Origin: Pseudomonas sp. CFBP 13711
GTDB taxonomy: Bacteria; Pseudomonadota; Gammaproteobacteria; Pseudomonadales; Pseudomonadaceae
Direction of reading: 5' to 3'
DNA length: 64,000 nt
NCBI RefSeq assembly: GCF_014842265.1
Contig: NZ_JACYVI010000006.1
Span: 1-64,000, forward strand
The notes beneath the pieces are model-generated. The model was not told the DNA's origin, made no database searches, and worked only from the letters and a program-made list of their open reading frames with translations. The translations under genes were made by a program, and so were the position numbers. The first letter of the stretch is position 1. Every line of letters starts with the position of its first letter. Shown here piece after piece: positions 36,578 to 45,015 of this stretch.

Positions 36578-37651
36578 TTATGCTAACTTAGCCGCCAGCT
36601 CCTCCGCAGTAATGTTGTAATACCGCTTGAGCATGTTCACCTCCCGGTGCCCCGTCACGCTGGCAAGCTCAATCAAGTTCGGCAGCTTGGTCGCAAGCCG
36701 ACAGGTCGCTTCATGCCGCAGGTCGTGAAAGCGCAGATTGATCAGGAAGTCTTCCTGCGGGATTACCTGCGCAGCCCCACAATCCCCCAAGTATTTCAGC
36801 CTTGCGCGCTCCAAACCTCGCACGAAGGCCTTCTTGAGCGCATCAGCCGTGGTGGGGAAGACTCGCCCGCACAGCGAACGCGGTAAATCCTTCAGCAACT
36901 GAATAGCCTTCGGCGAAAGCGGGACGGTTCTGGGCAGTCCGTTCTTTGTCGCAGGCAGGTGCGCGGTTCTACGTTCCAGGTTCACATGCTTCCAGCGCAG
37001 CTCGAAAATCTCACCACGGCGCATTGCTGTCTCAATCGCCAGTTGGACGATGGGCCGGATCCATCGATTGTGTGATGCATCGGCGTAGGTCCCATCAGCA
37101 CGTCGCTCACGAAGCTCTAACGCGCCTAGCATGTATTGCTCTTCAATTGGGTCGAGCCGTCGCGAGCGCTCGTCGTTGTAGCTGGGACGGCTGACCATCC
37201 TGACCGGGTTCTCGGCAAGGTGAATTCCCCACTCCCGGCGAGCGACCTCAATCACGCACTGAAACAAAGCCAGCTCGCGCTTGACCGTGTTGCCCTTACG
37301 GATCTTCAGGCGCTCATCACGGTAGCGGGCAAAATCTGAAGAGGTGAGGGTGGCAACGATGCGTGTTGCCAGCGGATGGCGCTTGAGCGCTTCAAGGCGT
37401 TTGATTTCCGAATACGCGCCTTTGTGCTTAGGGGCGATCTCGGAGATGTATCGATCAATGAGTTGATGAAAGGCGGTGCGTTCAGCCTCGACCCGGGAGA
37501 CGAATATGCCTCGGTCGATTTCGCTTTCGATCATGCGTGCCCAGGCTTGGGCATCGGATTTGGTTTCGAAGGTTTTTCGCTGGGCTGGATAGCCCTTACG
37601 GCGAATTTGCGCTTCCCACTGATACTCGCCGCGATTCCTGATTGTTGCCAT
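36578..37651 (-). CDS. int: Tyrosine recombinase / island integrase
   Basis: About 357 aa. N-terminal arm-binding part (MATIRNRGEYQWEAQIRRKG), SAM-like core-binding domain, then the catalytic domain with Arg in ETAMRRGEIFELRW, HxxR in FHDLRHEATCRL and the Tyr in MLKRYYN. It reads away from the intact tRNA, starting about 115 bp from it, as in tRNA-targeting islands. Start at 37651 preferred; an ATG three codons earlier is also possible. One copy of the 21-bp arm repeat overlaps its 5' leader. Confidence 0.93.
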   Translation of the reverse strand: MATIRNRGEYQWEAQIRRKGYPAQRKTFETKSDAQAWARMIESEIDRGIFVSRVEAERTAFHQLIDRYISEIAPKHKGAYSEIKRLEALKRHPLATRIVATLTSSDFARYRDERLKIRKGNTVKRELALFQCVIEVARREWGIHLAENPVRMVSRPSYNDERSRRLDPIEEQYMLGALELRERRADGTYADASHNRWIRPIVQLAIETAMRRGEIFELRWKHVNLERRTAHLPATKNGLPRTVPLSPKAIQLLKDLPRSLCGRVFPTTADALKKAFVRGLERARLKYLGDCGAAQVIPQEDFLINLRFHDLRHEATCRLATKLPNLIELASVTGHREVNMLKRYYNITAEELAAKLA

Positions 37652-37673
37652 TTCGACCATTCCCGCCACACTT

Positions 37674-37694
37674 GAGTGTGGCAAATTTGTGGCA
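37674..37694. repeat. Arm-type integrase site, right copy
   Basis: Exact 21-bp match to 23829-23849, between the integrase start and the tRNA. Position in the int leader would allow integrase to repress itself. Confidence 0.75.
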
Positions 37695-37764
37695 AAAACG
37701 ACTTTCAGGACTAGGACAGGTTTCTGGCAGTGGAGCTAACCCCTTGTAATACAAGGGATAAAAG

Positions 37765-37810
37765 ATGGTGCACCAGACGGGATTCGAACCCATGACCCCT
37801 GCCTTCGGAG
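37765..37810. repeat. Proximal attachment site inside tRNA-Arg
   Basis: The 46-bp repeat partner of 23678-23723; covers the tRNA from the anticodon to the 3' end. Crossover restored a full-length tRNA but with the island's base at position 67. Confidence 0.9.
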
Positions 37811-37842
37811 GGCAGTACTCTATCCAGCTGAGCTACAGGTGC
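37766..37842 (-). tRNA. tRNA-Arg (anticodon CCG)
   Basis: A 77-nt tRNA with encoded CCA. Anticodon arm CTGCC-CTCCGAA-GGCAG, T-arm ATGGG-TTCGAAT-CCCGT. Acceptor halves GCACCTG and CTGGTGC pair except U6-U67. The 3' 45 bases are the island's att copy. The mismatch is absent from the distal att copy. Confidence 0.93.
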
Positions 37843-37851
37843 AATGCGGGC

Positions 37852-38207
37852 GCCATAATACTCATCTGGCCCTCGTGCGTCCATGCCGATGACCCGCCGT
37901 TCACAATTTAGTGGGACCACATCCAACCGCTTAGGCACCCGCGCATGACGACCGCATACGCATGCTCCCGGTTACGCTCATCCGATTAACCCCCACCCCA
38001 AGCCCCACCCGTTCTTTTTTTCGAACGCACTATTGTCCTTTAACCCTGTTGTCCCTAGGATTCGTTTGAGATTTCAAACGCCCCGCCCGGTCTTTCTTCT
38101 ATTCTCCAATCAGGGCCGGCGACAGTCTTATCCGGCGGCGGCCTCGGTCGAGGCGCCCGCATACAACCATTCGCTCCGCCGCGCGCGGTGCTGTTCAGGA
38201 GGCCGCA
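37852..38207. other. Intergenic region before gabD
   Basis: Holds the promoters of tRNA-Arg (leftwards) and gabDT (rightwards). I see no clear sigma-54 or palindromic element. AGGAGG lies just before the gabD ATG. Confidence 0.4.
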
Positions 38208-39650
38208 ATGCAGCTTAAAGACTCGAAGTTGTTCCGCCAGCAGGCGTACATCAATGGCGCCTGGGCTGATGCCGACAGCGGCCAGACCATCAAGGTCAAC
38301 AACCCGTCGACCAACGAGATTCTCGGCACCGTGCCGAAGATGGGCGCTGCTGAAACCCGTCGTGCCATCGAAGCCGCTGACAAGGCGCTGCCGGCCTGGC
38401 GTGCGCTGACCGCCAAAGAGCGTGGCGCCAAGCTGCGTCGCTGGTTCGAGCTGATGATTGAAAACCAGGACGACCTCGGTCGCCTGATGACCCTGGAGCA
38501 GGGCAAGCCGCTGGCCGAGGCCAAAGGCGAAATCACTTACGCCGCTTCCTTTATCGAGTGGTTTTCCGAAGAGGCCAAGCGCGTCTACGGCGACGTGATT
38601 CCGGGCCATCAACCGGACAAACGCCTGATCGTCCTCAAGCAGCCGATCGGCGTGACTGCGGCGATCACGCCGTGGAACTTCCCCGCCGCCATGATCACCC
38701 GCAAGGCCGGCCCGGCGCTGGCGGCAGGCTGCACCATGGTGCTCAAGCCTGCTTCGCAAACCCCGTATTCCGCACTGGCACTGGCTGAACTGGCCGAGCG
38801 CGCGGGCATCCCGGCTGGCGTGTTCAGCGTGGTGACCGGCAGCGCCGGCGATATCGGTAGCGAGCTGACCAGCAACCCCATCGTGCGCAAGCTGTCGTTC
38901 ACCGGCTCGACCGAGATCGGTCGCCAGTTGATGGCTGAATGCGCCCACGACATCAAGAAGGTGTCGCTGGAACTGGGTGGCAACGCGCCGTTCATCGTGT
39001 TCGACGACGCTGACCTGGATAAGGCCGTTGAAGGCGCGATCATTTCCAAGTACCGCAACAACGGCCAGACCTGCGTGTGCGCCAACCGCATTTATGTGCA
39101 GGACGCGGTCTACGACGCGTTCGCCGAGAAGCTGCAGGTTGCCGTCGCCAAGCTGAAAGTAGGCGATGGCCTGGCTGAAGGCACCACCACCGGTCCCCTG
39201 ATCGATGAAAAAGCCGTGGCCAAGGTCAAGGAACACATCGCTGATGCCTTGAGCAAAGGCGCGAAAGTGTTGAGCGGCGGCAACAGCCTGGAAGGCAACT
39301 TCTTCGAACCGACTATCCTCGTCAACGTGCCGAAAAACGCAGCCGTCGCCAAGGAAGAAACCTTCGGTCCGCTGGCTCCGCTGTTCCGCTTCAAAGACGA
39401 AGCCGAAGTGATCGCCATGGCCAACGATACCGAGTTCGGGCTGGCGTCGTACTTTTACGCGCAGAACCTGAGCCGTGTGTTCCGCGTGGCGGAAGCGCTT
39501 GAGTACGGCATGGTGGGCATCAACACCGGCCTGATCTCCAACGAAGTCGCGCCGTTCGGTGGCATCAAGGCGTCCGGTCTTGGCCGTGAAGGCTCCAAGT
39601 ACGGCATCGAAGATTATCTGGAAATCAAATACCTCTGCCTCAGCATTTGA
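38208..39650 (+). CDS. gabD: Succinate-semialdehyde dehydrogenase GabD
   Basis: A 480-aa NAD(P)-dependent aldehyde dehydrogenase. TPWNFPAAM, the Glu of LELGGNAP (general base, about residue 262) and the nucleophile Cys in NNGQTCVCANR (about 296) are intact. Length and the ending EDYLEIKYLCLSI are typical of GabD. It oxidises succinate semialdehyde to succinate, the second step of GABA use, and is followed by gabT. Confidence 0.96.
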   Translation: MQLKDSKLFRQQAYINGAWADADSGQTIKVNNPSTNEILGTVPKMGAAETRRAIEAADKALPAWRALTAKERGAKLRRWFELMIENQDDLGRLMTLEQGKPLAEAKGEITYAASFIEWFSEEAKRVYGDVIPGHQPDKRLIVLKQPIGVTAAITPWNFPAAMITRKAGPALAAGCTMVLKPASQTPYSALALAELAERAGIPAGVFSVVTGSAGDIGSELTSNPIVRKLSFTGSTEIGRQLMAECAHDIKKVSLELGGNAPFIVFDDADLDKAVEGAIISKYRNNGQTCVCANRIYVQDAVYDAFAEKLQVAVAKLKVGDGLAEGTTTGPLIDEKAVAKVKEHIADALSKGAKVLSGGNSLEGNFFEPTILVNVPKNAAVAKEETFGPLAPLFRFKDEAEVIAMANDTEFGLASYFYAQNLSRVFRVAEALEYGMVGINTGLISNEVAPFGGIKASGLGREGSKYGIEDYLEIKYLCLSI

Positions 39651-39685
39651 ACCGGCTGAGTGGCAGAGTGAAGTAACTGTTCTAC

Positions 39686-39720
39686 AACCTGCGGGACGCG
39701 AGAGCGCCGTTTCGCAGGTT
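39686..39720 (+). terminator. Hairpin between gabD and gabT
   Basis: AACCTGCG and CGCAGGTT form perfect 8-bp arms around 19 bases. There is no T-run, so partial attenuation or mRNA protection is more likely than full termination. Confidence 0.35.
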
Positions 39721-39843
39721 TCAGTGGCACCAACTTATTGGTGGCCGGGAGGCCGCGACAGTCGATCATCGTATGCTGTTGCTGTTGACCCCGCTGCTTG
39801 ATCCTTGAACCGCGCCGCCCGATGAGCGGCGAATGAGGAAATG

Positions 39844-41124
39844 ATGAGCAAAACTAACGCATCCCTGATGAAACGCCGCGAAGCTGCTGTCCCACGCGGC
39901 GTTGGTCAAATTCACCCGATCTTCGCTGAATCCGCGAAGAACGCCACCGTCACCGACGTCGAGGGCAATGAGTTCATCGACTTCGCGGGCGGCATCGCGG
40001 TACTGAACACCGGTCACCTGCACCCGAAAATCGTCGCCGCCGTTCAAGAGCAACTGACCAAGCTGACCCACACCTGCTTCCAGGTGCTGGCGTACGAGCC
40101 CTATGTAGAGCTGTGCGAGAAGGTCAACGCCAAGGTCCCGGGCGATTTCGCCAAGAAAACCCTGTTGGTCACCACCGGTTCCGAAGCGGTTGAAAACGCC
40201 GTCAAGATCGCCCGCGCCGCGACAGGCCGTGCAGGCGTCATCGCCTTCACCGGCGCCTACCACGGCCGCACCATGATGACCCTGGGTCTGACCGGTAAAG
40301 TCGTGCCGTACTCGGCCGGCATGGGCCTGATGCCGGGCGGTATCTTCCGCGCCATCTACCCGAACGAGCTGCACGGTGTCAGCGTTGACGATTCGATCGC
40401 CAGCATCGAGCGCATCTTCAAGAACGACGCCGAGCCGAAAGACATCGCCGCGATCATCATCGAGCCGGTGCAGGGCGAGGGCGGTTTCTATGTCGCGCCG
40501 AAGGCGTTCATGGCGCGTCTGCGTGAACTGTGCGACAAGCACGGCATTCTGCTGATCGCTGACGAAGTGCAGACTGGCGCTGGCCGTACCGGCACCTTCT
40601 TCGCCATGGAACAGATGGGCGTGAGCGCCGACCTGACCACCTTCGCCAAATCCATCGCCGGTGGTTTCCCGTTGGCCGGCGTGTGCGGCAAGGCCGAGTA
40701 CATGGACGCCATCGCCCCGGGCGGTCTAGGCGGCACGTACGCGGGTAGCCCGATCGCATGCGCGGCTGCGCTGGCGGTCATGGAAGTGTTCGAAGAAGAG
40801 CACCTGCTGGATCGTTGCAAAGCGGTTGGCGAGCGTCTGGTCACTGGCCTGCGCGCCATCCAGGCCAAGTACCCGGTCATCGGCGAAGTCCGCGCGCTGG
40901 GCGCCATGATCGCCGTCGAGTGCTTCGAGAATGGCGACACCCACAAGCCGAACGCTGCTGCCGTCGCACAAGTGATCGCGAAGGCCCGTGACAAGGGGCT
41001 CATCCTGCTGTCCTGCGGCACCTATGGCAACGTATTGCGCGTGCTGGTCCCGCTGACCTCGCCGGACGAGCAGTTGGACAAAGGCCTGAAGATCATCGAA
41101 GAATGCTTCGCTGAAATCGCCTGA
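39844..41124 (+). CDS. gabT: 4-aminobutyrate aminotransferase GabT
   Basis: A 426-aa class III PLP aminotransferase. TTGSEAVENAVKIARAATG binds the cofactor phosphate, DEVQTGAGRTG and the Schiff-base Lys in FAKSIAGGFPL (about 268) are intact. Converts GABA plus 2-oxoglutarate to succinate semialdehyde and glutamate, feeding GabD. GAGGA precedes two adjacent ATGs at 39841 and 39844; the second gives better spacing. Confidence 0.96.
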   Translation: MSKTNASLMKRREAAVPRGVGQIHPIFAESAKNATVTDVEGNEFIDFAGGIAVLNTGHLHPKIVAAVQEQLTKLTHTCFQVLAYEPYVELCEKVNAKVPGDFAKKTLLVTTGSEAVENAVKIARAATGRAGVIAFTGAYHGRTMMTLGLTGKVVPYSAGMGLMPGGIFRAIYPNELHGVSVDDSIASIERIFKNDAEPKDIAAIIIEPVQGEGGFYVAPKAFMARLRELCDKHGILLIADEVQTGAGRTGTFFAMEQMGVSADLTTFAKSIAGGFPLAGVCGKAEYMDAIAPGGLGGTYAGSPIACAAALAVMEVFEEEHLLDRCKAVGERLVTGLRAIQAKYPVIGEVRALGAMIAVECFENGDTHKPNAAAVAQVIAKARDKGLILLSCGTYGNVLRVLVPLTSPDEQLDKGLKIIEECFAEIA

Positions 41125-41180
41125 CTTCATGCCGATGAGCTGCGGCACGTTTGATCAAATGTGACCGCTTCGTCAGAAAA

Positions 41181-41204
41181 AACCTGCTTCGGCAGGTTTT
41201 TTTG
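41181..41204 (+). terminator. Rho-independent terminator after gabT
   Basis: AACCTGC-TTCG-GCAGGTT with a UUCG-type tetraloop followed by a run of T. Closes the gab operon. Confidence 0.92.
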
Positions 41205-41286
41205 TTTTTGACGTCAGGAAATTCTCTTTCGGTTTGTCTCCCTGCGCAGTCTTTGACTATGGTGAAGAGACTGATGCCGGAGAGTC

Positions 41287-42509
41287 ATGATGACCGTTGT
41301 AGAGGCGCTAGCCGTTCCCCGCGTGTTGATCGCTGAATCGGACCCTTGGGCCCGCGAGATGCTCAACGAATTGGTCCTGGATGTGCGTTGTGACGCGCAG
41401 CTGGACATCTGTTCCAACGGCCGGGAGGCCATCGAGCGGATGAGCGGGTACATCCCCGACCTGGTCATCGCCTCCCGCGAGCTGCCGGGCGTCGATGGGC
41501 TCAGCCTGCTGCGCGGGCTGCGGCAGCTGCGCCGTCAGCCGCCGGTTCGTTTCATTCTGCTGAGCAGTCGCAGCGACAGCGTCAGCGTGCGTGAAGCCGT
41601 GCAGCTGGCGCCCACGGCCTACCTCACCAACCCCTGAACCTGGAAGGCCTGCGCCAACGGCTGGAAACGCTGCTGTTGCAGGACGGTGCGCAGGTTGCCT
41701 GTGCGGTGCCAGGTCTGGCGCCGGGCGTCGGGCTGGATGCGTTTCTGGAACAGCGCCGGGAAGTCGCAGACGGCGGACCCCTGTTCGTTGACGTGGCTGC
41801 GGCGGTGGCCAGCAGTCGCGGGGCGTCGGGCGTTGATCTGACGTTGCTGGAACAGGCGTTGACTCACGATCCCCACGTCACCGCGCTGTTGATCGCCGCG
41901 GCCAACAGCGCGTCCCACCATCAGGGCAAGCCCGTGCAGACGCTGGCGCAGGCGCTCGCCCTATTGGGCGGTACCCAGAGCGTCAATCTGGTTCAGGGTC
42001 TCGCTCTCAAGCGTGGCGCGGTGCTCACGGATGCAGCGTTGCTGCTGCAAGCCAGCGAAATCTGGGATGTCTCGCAACGCACCGCCGAATGTGCGCGGAC
42101 GCTGGCGCTCAAGCTGGATCTGAATCACGAGCGCTGTTACTGCGCCGGTTTGCTCAGGGGCCTGGGCGAATTGACGGTGTTGCGCTGTTTGCAGGACTGG
42201 CTGATCGCTGGCGGCGCGCTGGATGAGGCCACCATTCGCCGCACGTTGGCGCAGTATTCGGCCTCGTTTGGCTCGGCATTACGGACGCGCTGGCGCTTGC
42301 CGTTGGAGCTGCGTGAGCTGATTGCGGCGGTGTACCAATACAACACCGGCGTGTTCACTCGCGAGGTCCTGGCGATGAATGTGGCGGGACAGATGGGATC
42401 ACTCGGACTTGAAGACCCGCTGGAGGCACTGGCGAAAAGCAAATCGGCGCGGCTCTTGAAGGTCAGCAGGTCAGATCTGGAAGGGGTGCGCAGCAAGACG
42501 GTGGCTTAG
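41287..42509 (+). pseudogene. Response regulator-HDOD protein, frameshifted
   Basis: Two adjoining frames encode one protein. The first (41287-41637) is a receiver domain: PRVLIAESDPWAREML, phosphorylatable position about RELPGVDGL, ending PTAYLTNP then a stop. The second, readable from just after that stop, continues with NLEGLRQRLETLLLQDG and an HDOD domain (GLLRGLGELTVL, QYSASFGSALRTRWRLP) to 42509. One extra C in the CCCC run at 41633-41636 joins them. Normal homologues are single proteins of about 400 aa. Either a sequencing slip or a real inactivation. Note that the usual phospho-Asp region reads VIASRELPG, so the Asp may be absent. Confidence 0.82.
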
Positions 42510-42536
42510 CCGGGATGTGGATTCGGAAAAGCAGGC

Positions 42537-43514
42537 TTACACCAGCACGATCTGATTCTTGCCCTGGCGCTTGGCCTGGTACATCGCAGCGTCCGAGCGT
42601 GCGTAAAGCGCTTCGAGGCTCTGGTCCTGGTCGCCGAGGTTGGTCAGCCCCTGGCTGGCAGTGATGCCGAAGGTTTTGTCATTGCACTGAAAGCTCAGGC
42701 GCTGAATCTCCCGCTGCAACCGCTCGGCAATCTGCTGGGCCATTTCCGGCGCACAGCCCGGGAACACGGCGGCAAATTCCTCACCCCCAATTCGTCCGAA
42801 CAGATCACCACGCCGCAGCGTCTTGCGCCCGCATTCGGCAATGCGTTGCAGCACGAGATCGCCTTCCTGATGGCCGTAGGTGTCGTTGACCAGTTTGAAA
42901 TCATCCACGTCCAGCAACAGGAATGCCATCGGCGTGCCCTGCAAACGGGCCTGCTCGAATTCCCGCTGAGCGCATTCGAAGAAGTGCCGGCGGTTACTGC
43001 TCTGGGTCAGAACGTCGGTGGTGGCCAGGCGCTGCAGCTCGTCTTCGAGGTGCTTCTTCTCGGTGATGTCTTCGGCGATACCGACCACGATCAGGCGCTG
43101 GCTGTGCTCGGCCTGATGACTGACGAAGCACTTATCACTCAGCCAACGGACCTGGCCGTCGGCGCGAATGATGCGGTACTCGCGGTCTTCGATGGAGCCC
43201 TTCTCAAGCACTTCGCTCAGGCTGCGCTCGGCGTAGTCCAGATCGTCGGGGTAGATACTGTCGCGCCACTCGCTGTAATCGGCGAGCAGCAAACCGGCGG
43301 AACGGCCGAAAATGCGCTCGTAGGCGGGGCTGACATAGATCATGCGTTGCGTCTGCCAGTCGAACGCCCACAACACGGCGTTCACGCTGACCAGCAGGGA
43401 ACTGAACAACTGCTCGCGCTCGCTGAGACGCGCCACTTCCGCCTGGGCATGCATCAGCGCCAGAAGGGTTTCTGCTGCGGCGGGGGTCTCAACGTGGGGA
43501 GTCTGGTTGTCCAT
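42537..43514 (-). CDS. PAS-GGDEF diguanylate cyclase
   Basis: A 325-aa protein. Helical N-terminus, PAS domain about 45-160 (SVNAVLWAFDWQTQRMIYVSP, PAC end VVGIAEDITEKKHLE), then a GGDEF domain with active-site GGEEF and metal-binding DVDDFKLVND. It should make cyclic-di-GMP. No clear RxxD inhibitory site directly upstream of GGEEF. Cytoplasmic, no membrane helix. Start at 43514 (MDNQTPHVE). Confidence 0.9.
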   Translation of the reverse strand: MDNQTPHVETPAAAETLLALMHAQAEVARLSEREQLFSSLLVSVNAVLWAFDWQTQRMIYVSPAYERIFGRSAGLLLADYSEWRDSIYPDDLDYAERSLSEVLEKGSIEDREYRIIRADGQVRWLSDKCFVSHQAEHSQRLIVVGIAEDITEKKHLEDELQRLATTDVLTQSSNRRHFFECAQREFEQARLQGTPMAFLLLDVDDFKLVNDTYGHQEGDLVLQRIAECGRKTLRRGDLFGRIGGEEFAAVFPGCAPEMAQQIAERLQREIQRLSFQCNDKTFGITASQGLTNLGDQDQSLEALYARSDAAMYQAKRQGKNQIVLV

Positions 43515-43653
43515 GAGCACTGCATCTCGGAATAAGGTGCGGCGCATGCCACAACATGTCACACAGCATAGTGCGAAGGTGTTAATGAGATAGGAGTAAT
43601 GGCACTAAGTTCCGATCGGTGCCACTCGGACGAATGGTCACCGATCAACGGCA

Positions 43654-44838
43654 TCAGGCGTGATGAGGCCGCAGCGAGTAGGTTTTGAGCTGATCGGCGA
43701 AGTCACGCAGCGACTGAATACCGCTGGCTTCCGCTTCGTGGACCCAGTCCTTGATGGCCGCCAGCATGTCGTGACCATTGCTGCTGGTCTTTGCCCAAAT
43801 CTGCTGCAGCGCCAGGCGTTTTTCGTAGATCACTTTCAGTGCCTGACTGTGCTCCAGCATGGTCTGGATGCGCGCCTGATGCTTGTCTTCCAGCAGGCTT
43901 GGCTCGCGGGAAAGCAGGCGTTTGGCGCGGCGGAACTGGTGACGCACGGAGGCATCGGCTTTGGCCAGTTCCTGCGCGACCAACGGCGCGATGACCAGCT
44001 TGCGGTACTGAGCCATGATCTGGAAACGGTTATTGAGGATGGCCATCGCCGTGTCCATGTCCAGATGGCCTTTGCCTTCCACACGGTGCGCGATCGGCGC
44101 GACCCGCTGCACTTTCGCCAGGCGCAGCCAGCTGAACACTTTGATCCACGCCCAGCCCATGTCGAACTCCCAGCGCTTGACCGACAGCTTGGCCGAGTTG
44201 GGGTAGGTGTGGTGATTGTTATGCAGCTCTTCGCCGCCGATCAAAATGCCCCAGGGCACCAGATTGGTGGCAGCGTCCCGGCATTCGAAGTTGCGATAGC
44301 CGACCGCGTGGCCGAGGCCATTGACCACACCCGCTGCCCATACAGGAATCCACATCATCTGGATCGCCCAGACGGTGATGCCGATGACGCCAAACAGCGC
44401 CAGATCGATCACGCCCATGAGCGCGACGCCTAGCAGTGGATAGCGCGAATACAGGTTGCGCTCGATCCAGTCCTCGGGGCAGTTTTTACCGTAGATGCGC
44501 AGCGTCTCGGGGTTCTCCGCTTCGGCGCGGTATAGCTCGGCGCCTTTGCGCAGCACGGTCGACAGACCCTTGATGACCGGGCTGTGCGGATCATCGACGG
44601 TTTCGCATTTGGCGTGGTGCTTGCGGTGGATAGCGGTCCACTCGCGGGTGTTCTGCGCCGTGGTGAGCCACAGCCAGAATCGGAAAAAGTGCTTGAGCCC
44701 TGCGTTGAGTTCCAGGGAGCGATGCGCTGAATAGCGATGGAGATAGACCGTGACGCCGACGATGGTGACGTGTGTCATCGCCAGGGTGACTGCGACCAAT
44801 TGCCAGACGGAAAGGTCGAGCAGACCGTTGTTCCACAT
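43654..44838 (-). CDS. desA: Delta-9 fatty acid desaturase DesA-type
   Basis: A 394-aa membrane desaturase with the three histidine boxes HRYSAH (about 34-39), HRKHH (about 71-75) and HNNHH (about 207-211), and hydrophobic helices between. A basic C-terminal extension of about 130 residues follows. It introduces a double bond into acyl chains at the inner membrane. Gene order (desA, divergent GGDEF-EAL, oscA, sbp, cys genes) matches P. aeruginosa PA0286-PA0280, supporting the name. No strong ribosome-binding site before the ATG at 44838. Confidence 0.9.
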   Translation of the reverse strand: MWNNGLLDLSVWQLVAVTLAMTHVTIVGVTVYLHRYSAHRSLELNAGLKHFFRFWLWLTTAQNTREWTAIHRKHHAKCETVDDPHSPVIKGLSTVLRKGAELYRAEAENPETLRIYGKNCPEDWIERNLYSRYPLLGVALMGVIDLALFGVIGITVWAIQMMWIPVWAAGVVNGLGHAVGYRNFECRDAATNLVPWGILIGGEELHNNHHTYPNSAKLSVKRWEFDMGWAWIKVFSWLRLAKVQRVAPIAHRVEGKGHLDMDTAMAILNNRFQIMAQYRKLVIAPLVAQELAKADASVRHQFRRAKRLLSREPSLLEDKHQARIQTMLEHSQALKVIYEKRLALQQIWAKTSSNGHDMLAAIKDWVHEAEASGIQSLRDFADQLKTYSLRPHHA

Positions 44839-45015
44839 AGGCTGAGTTGCCCTCGGTTGTTACGCGTGCAATATACGGATCCGCCCGAGCAGACCCTGAG
44901 ACAGAAGCGGGCATTATCACTTAGCTCACAGATAAAAACAGTCGGTCTTTCAGAGAAGCGTCGCAAGATGTTTCTTGTTCTATAATTTCCGACTTTCGCA
45001 AGGTTGTTTCTTTCT

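Larger units (their letters stand above)
23678..37810. mobile_element. Integrative genomic island in tRNA-Arg(CCG)
   Basis: Bounded by a 46-bp direct repeat of the tRNA 3' part (23678-23723 and 37765-37810, one mismatch), with a tyrosine integrase beside the intact tRNA. Repeat-to-repeat length is 14,087 bp. Contents: type I restriction-modification operon with an Abi-like gene, XRE regulator, small unknown genes, HTH_36 and AlpA-like proteins, SIR2-like protein and integrase. No phage structural, conjugation or relaxase genes are visible, so it needs a helper to move between cells, or is phage-satellite-like. Several genes are clearly more AT-rich than the host. Confidence 0.92.

Noticed and set aside
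23678..37810. Island as a complete prophage
   Set aside because: No capsid, terminase, portal, tail or lysis genes are visible; only integrase, regulators and defence cargo.
38055..39236. 393-aa open frame opposite gabD
   Set aside because: Antisense shadow of a well-conserved gene; protein has no family features.
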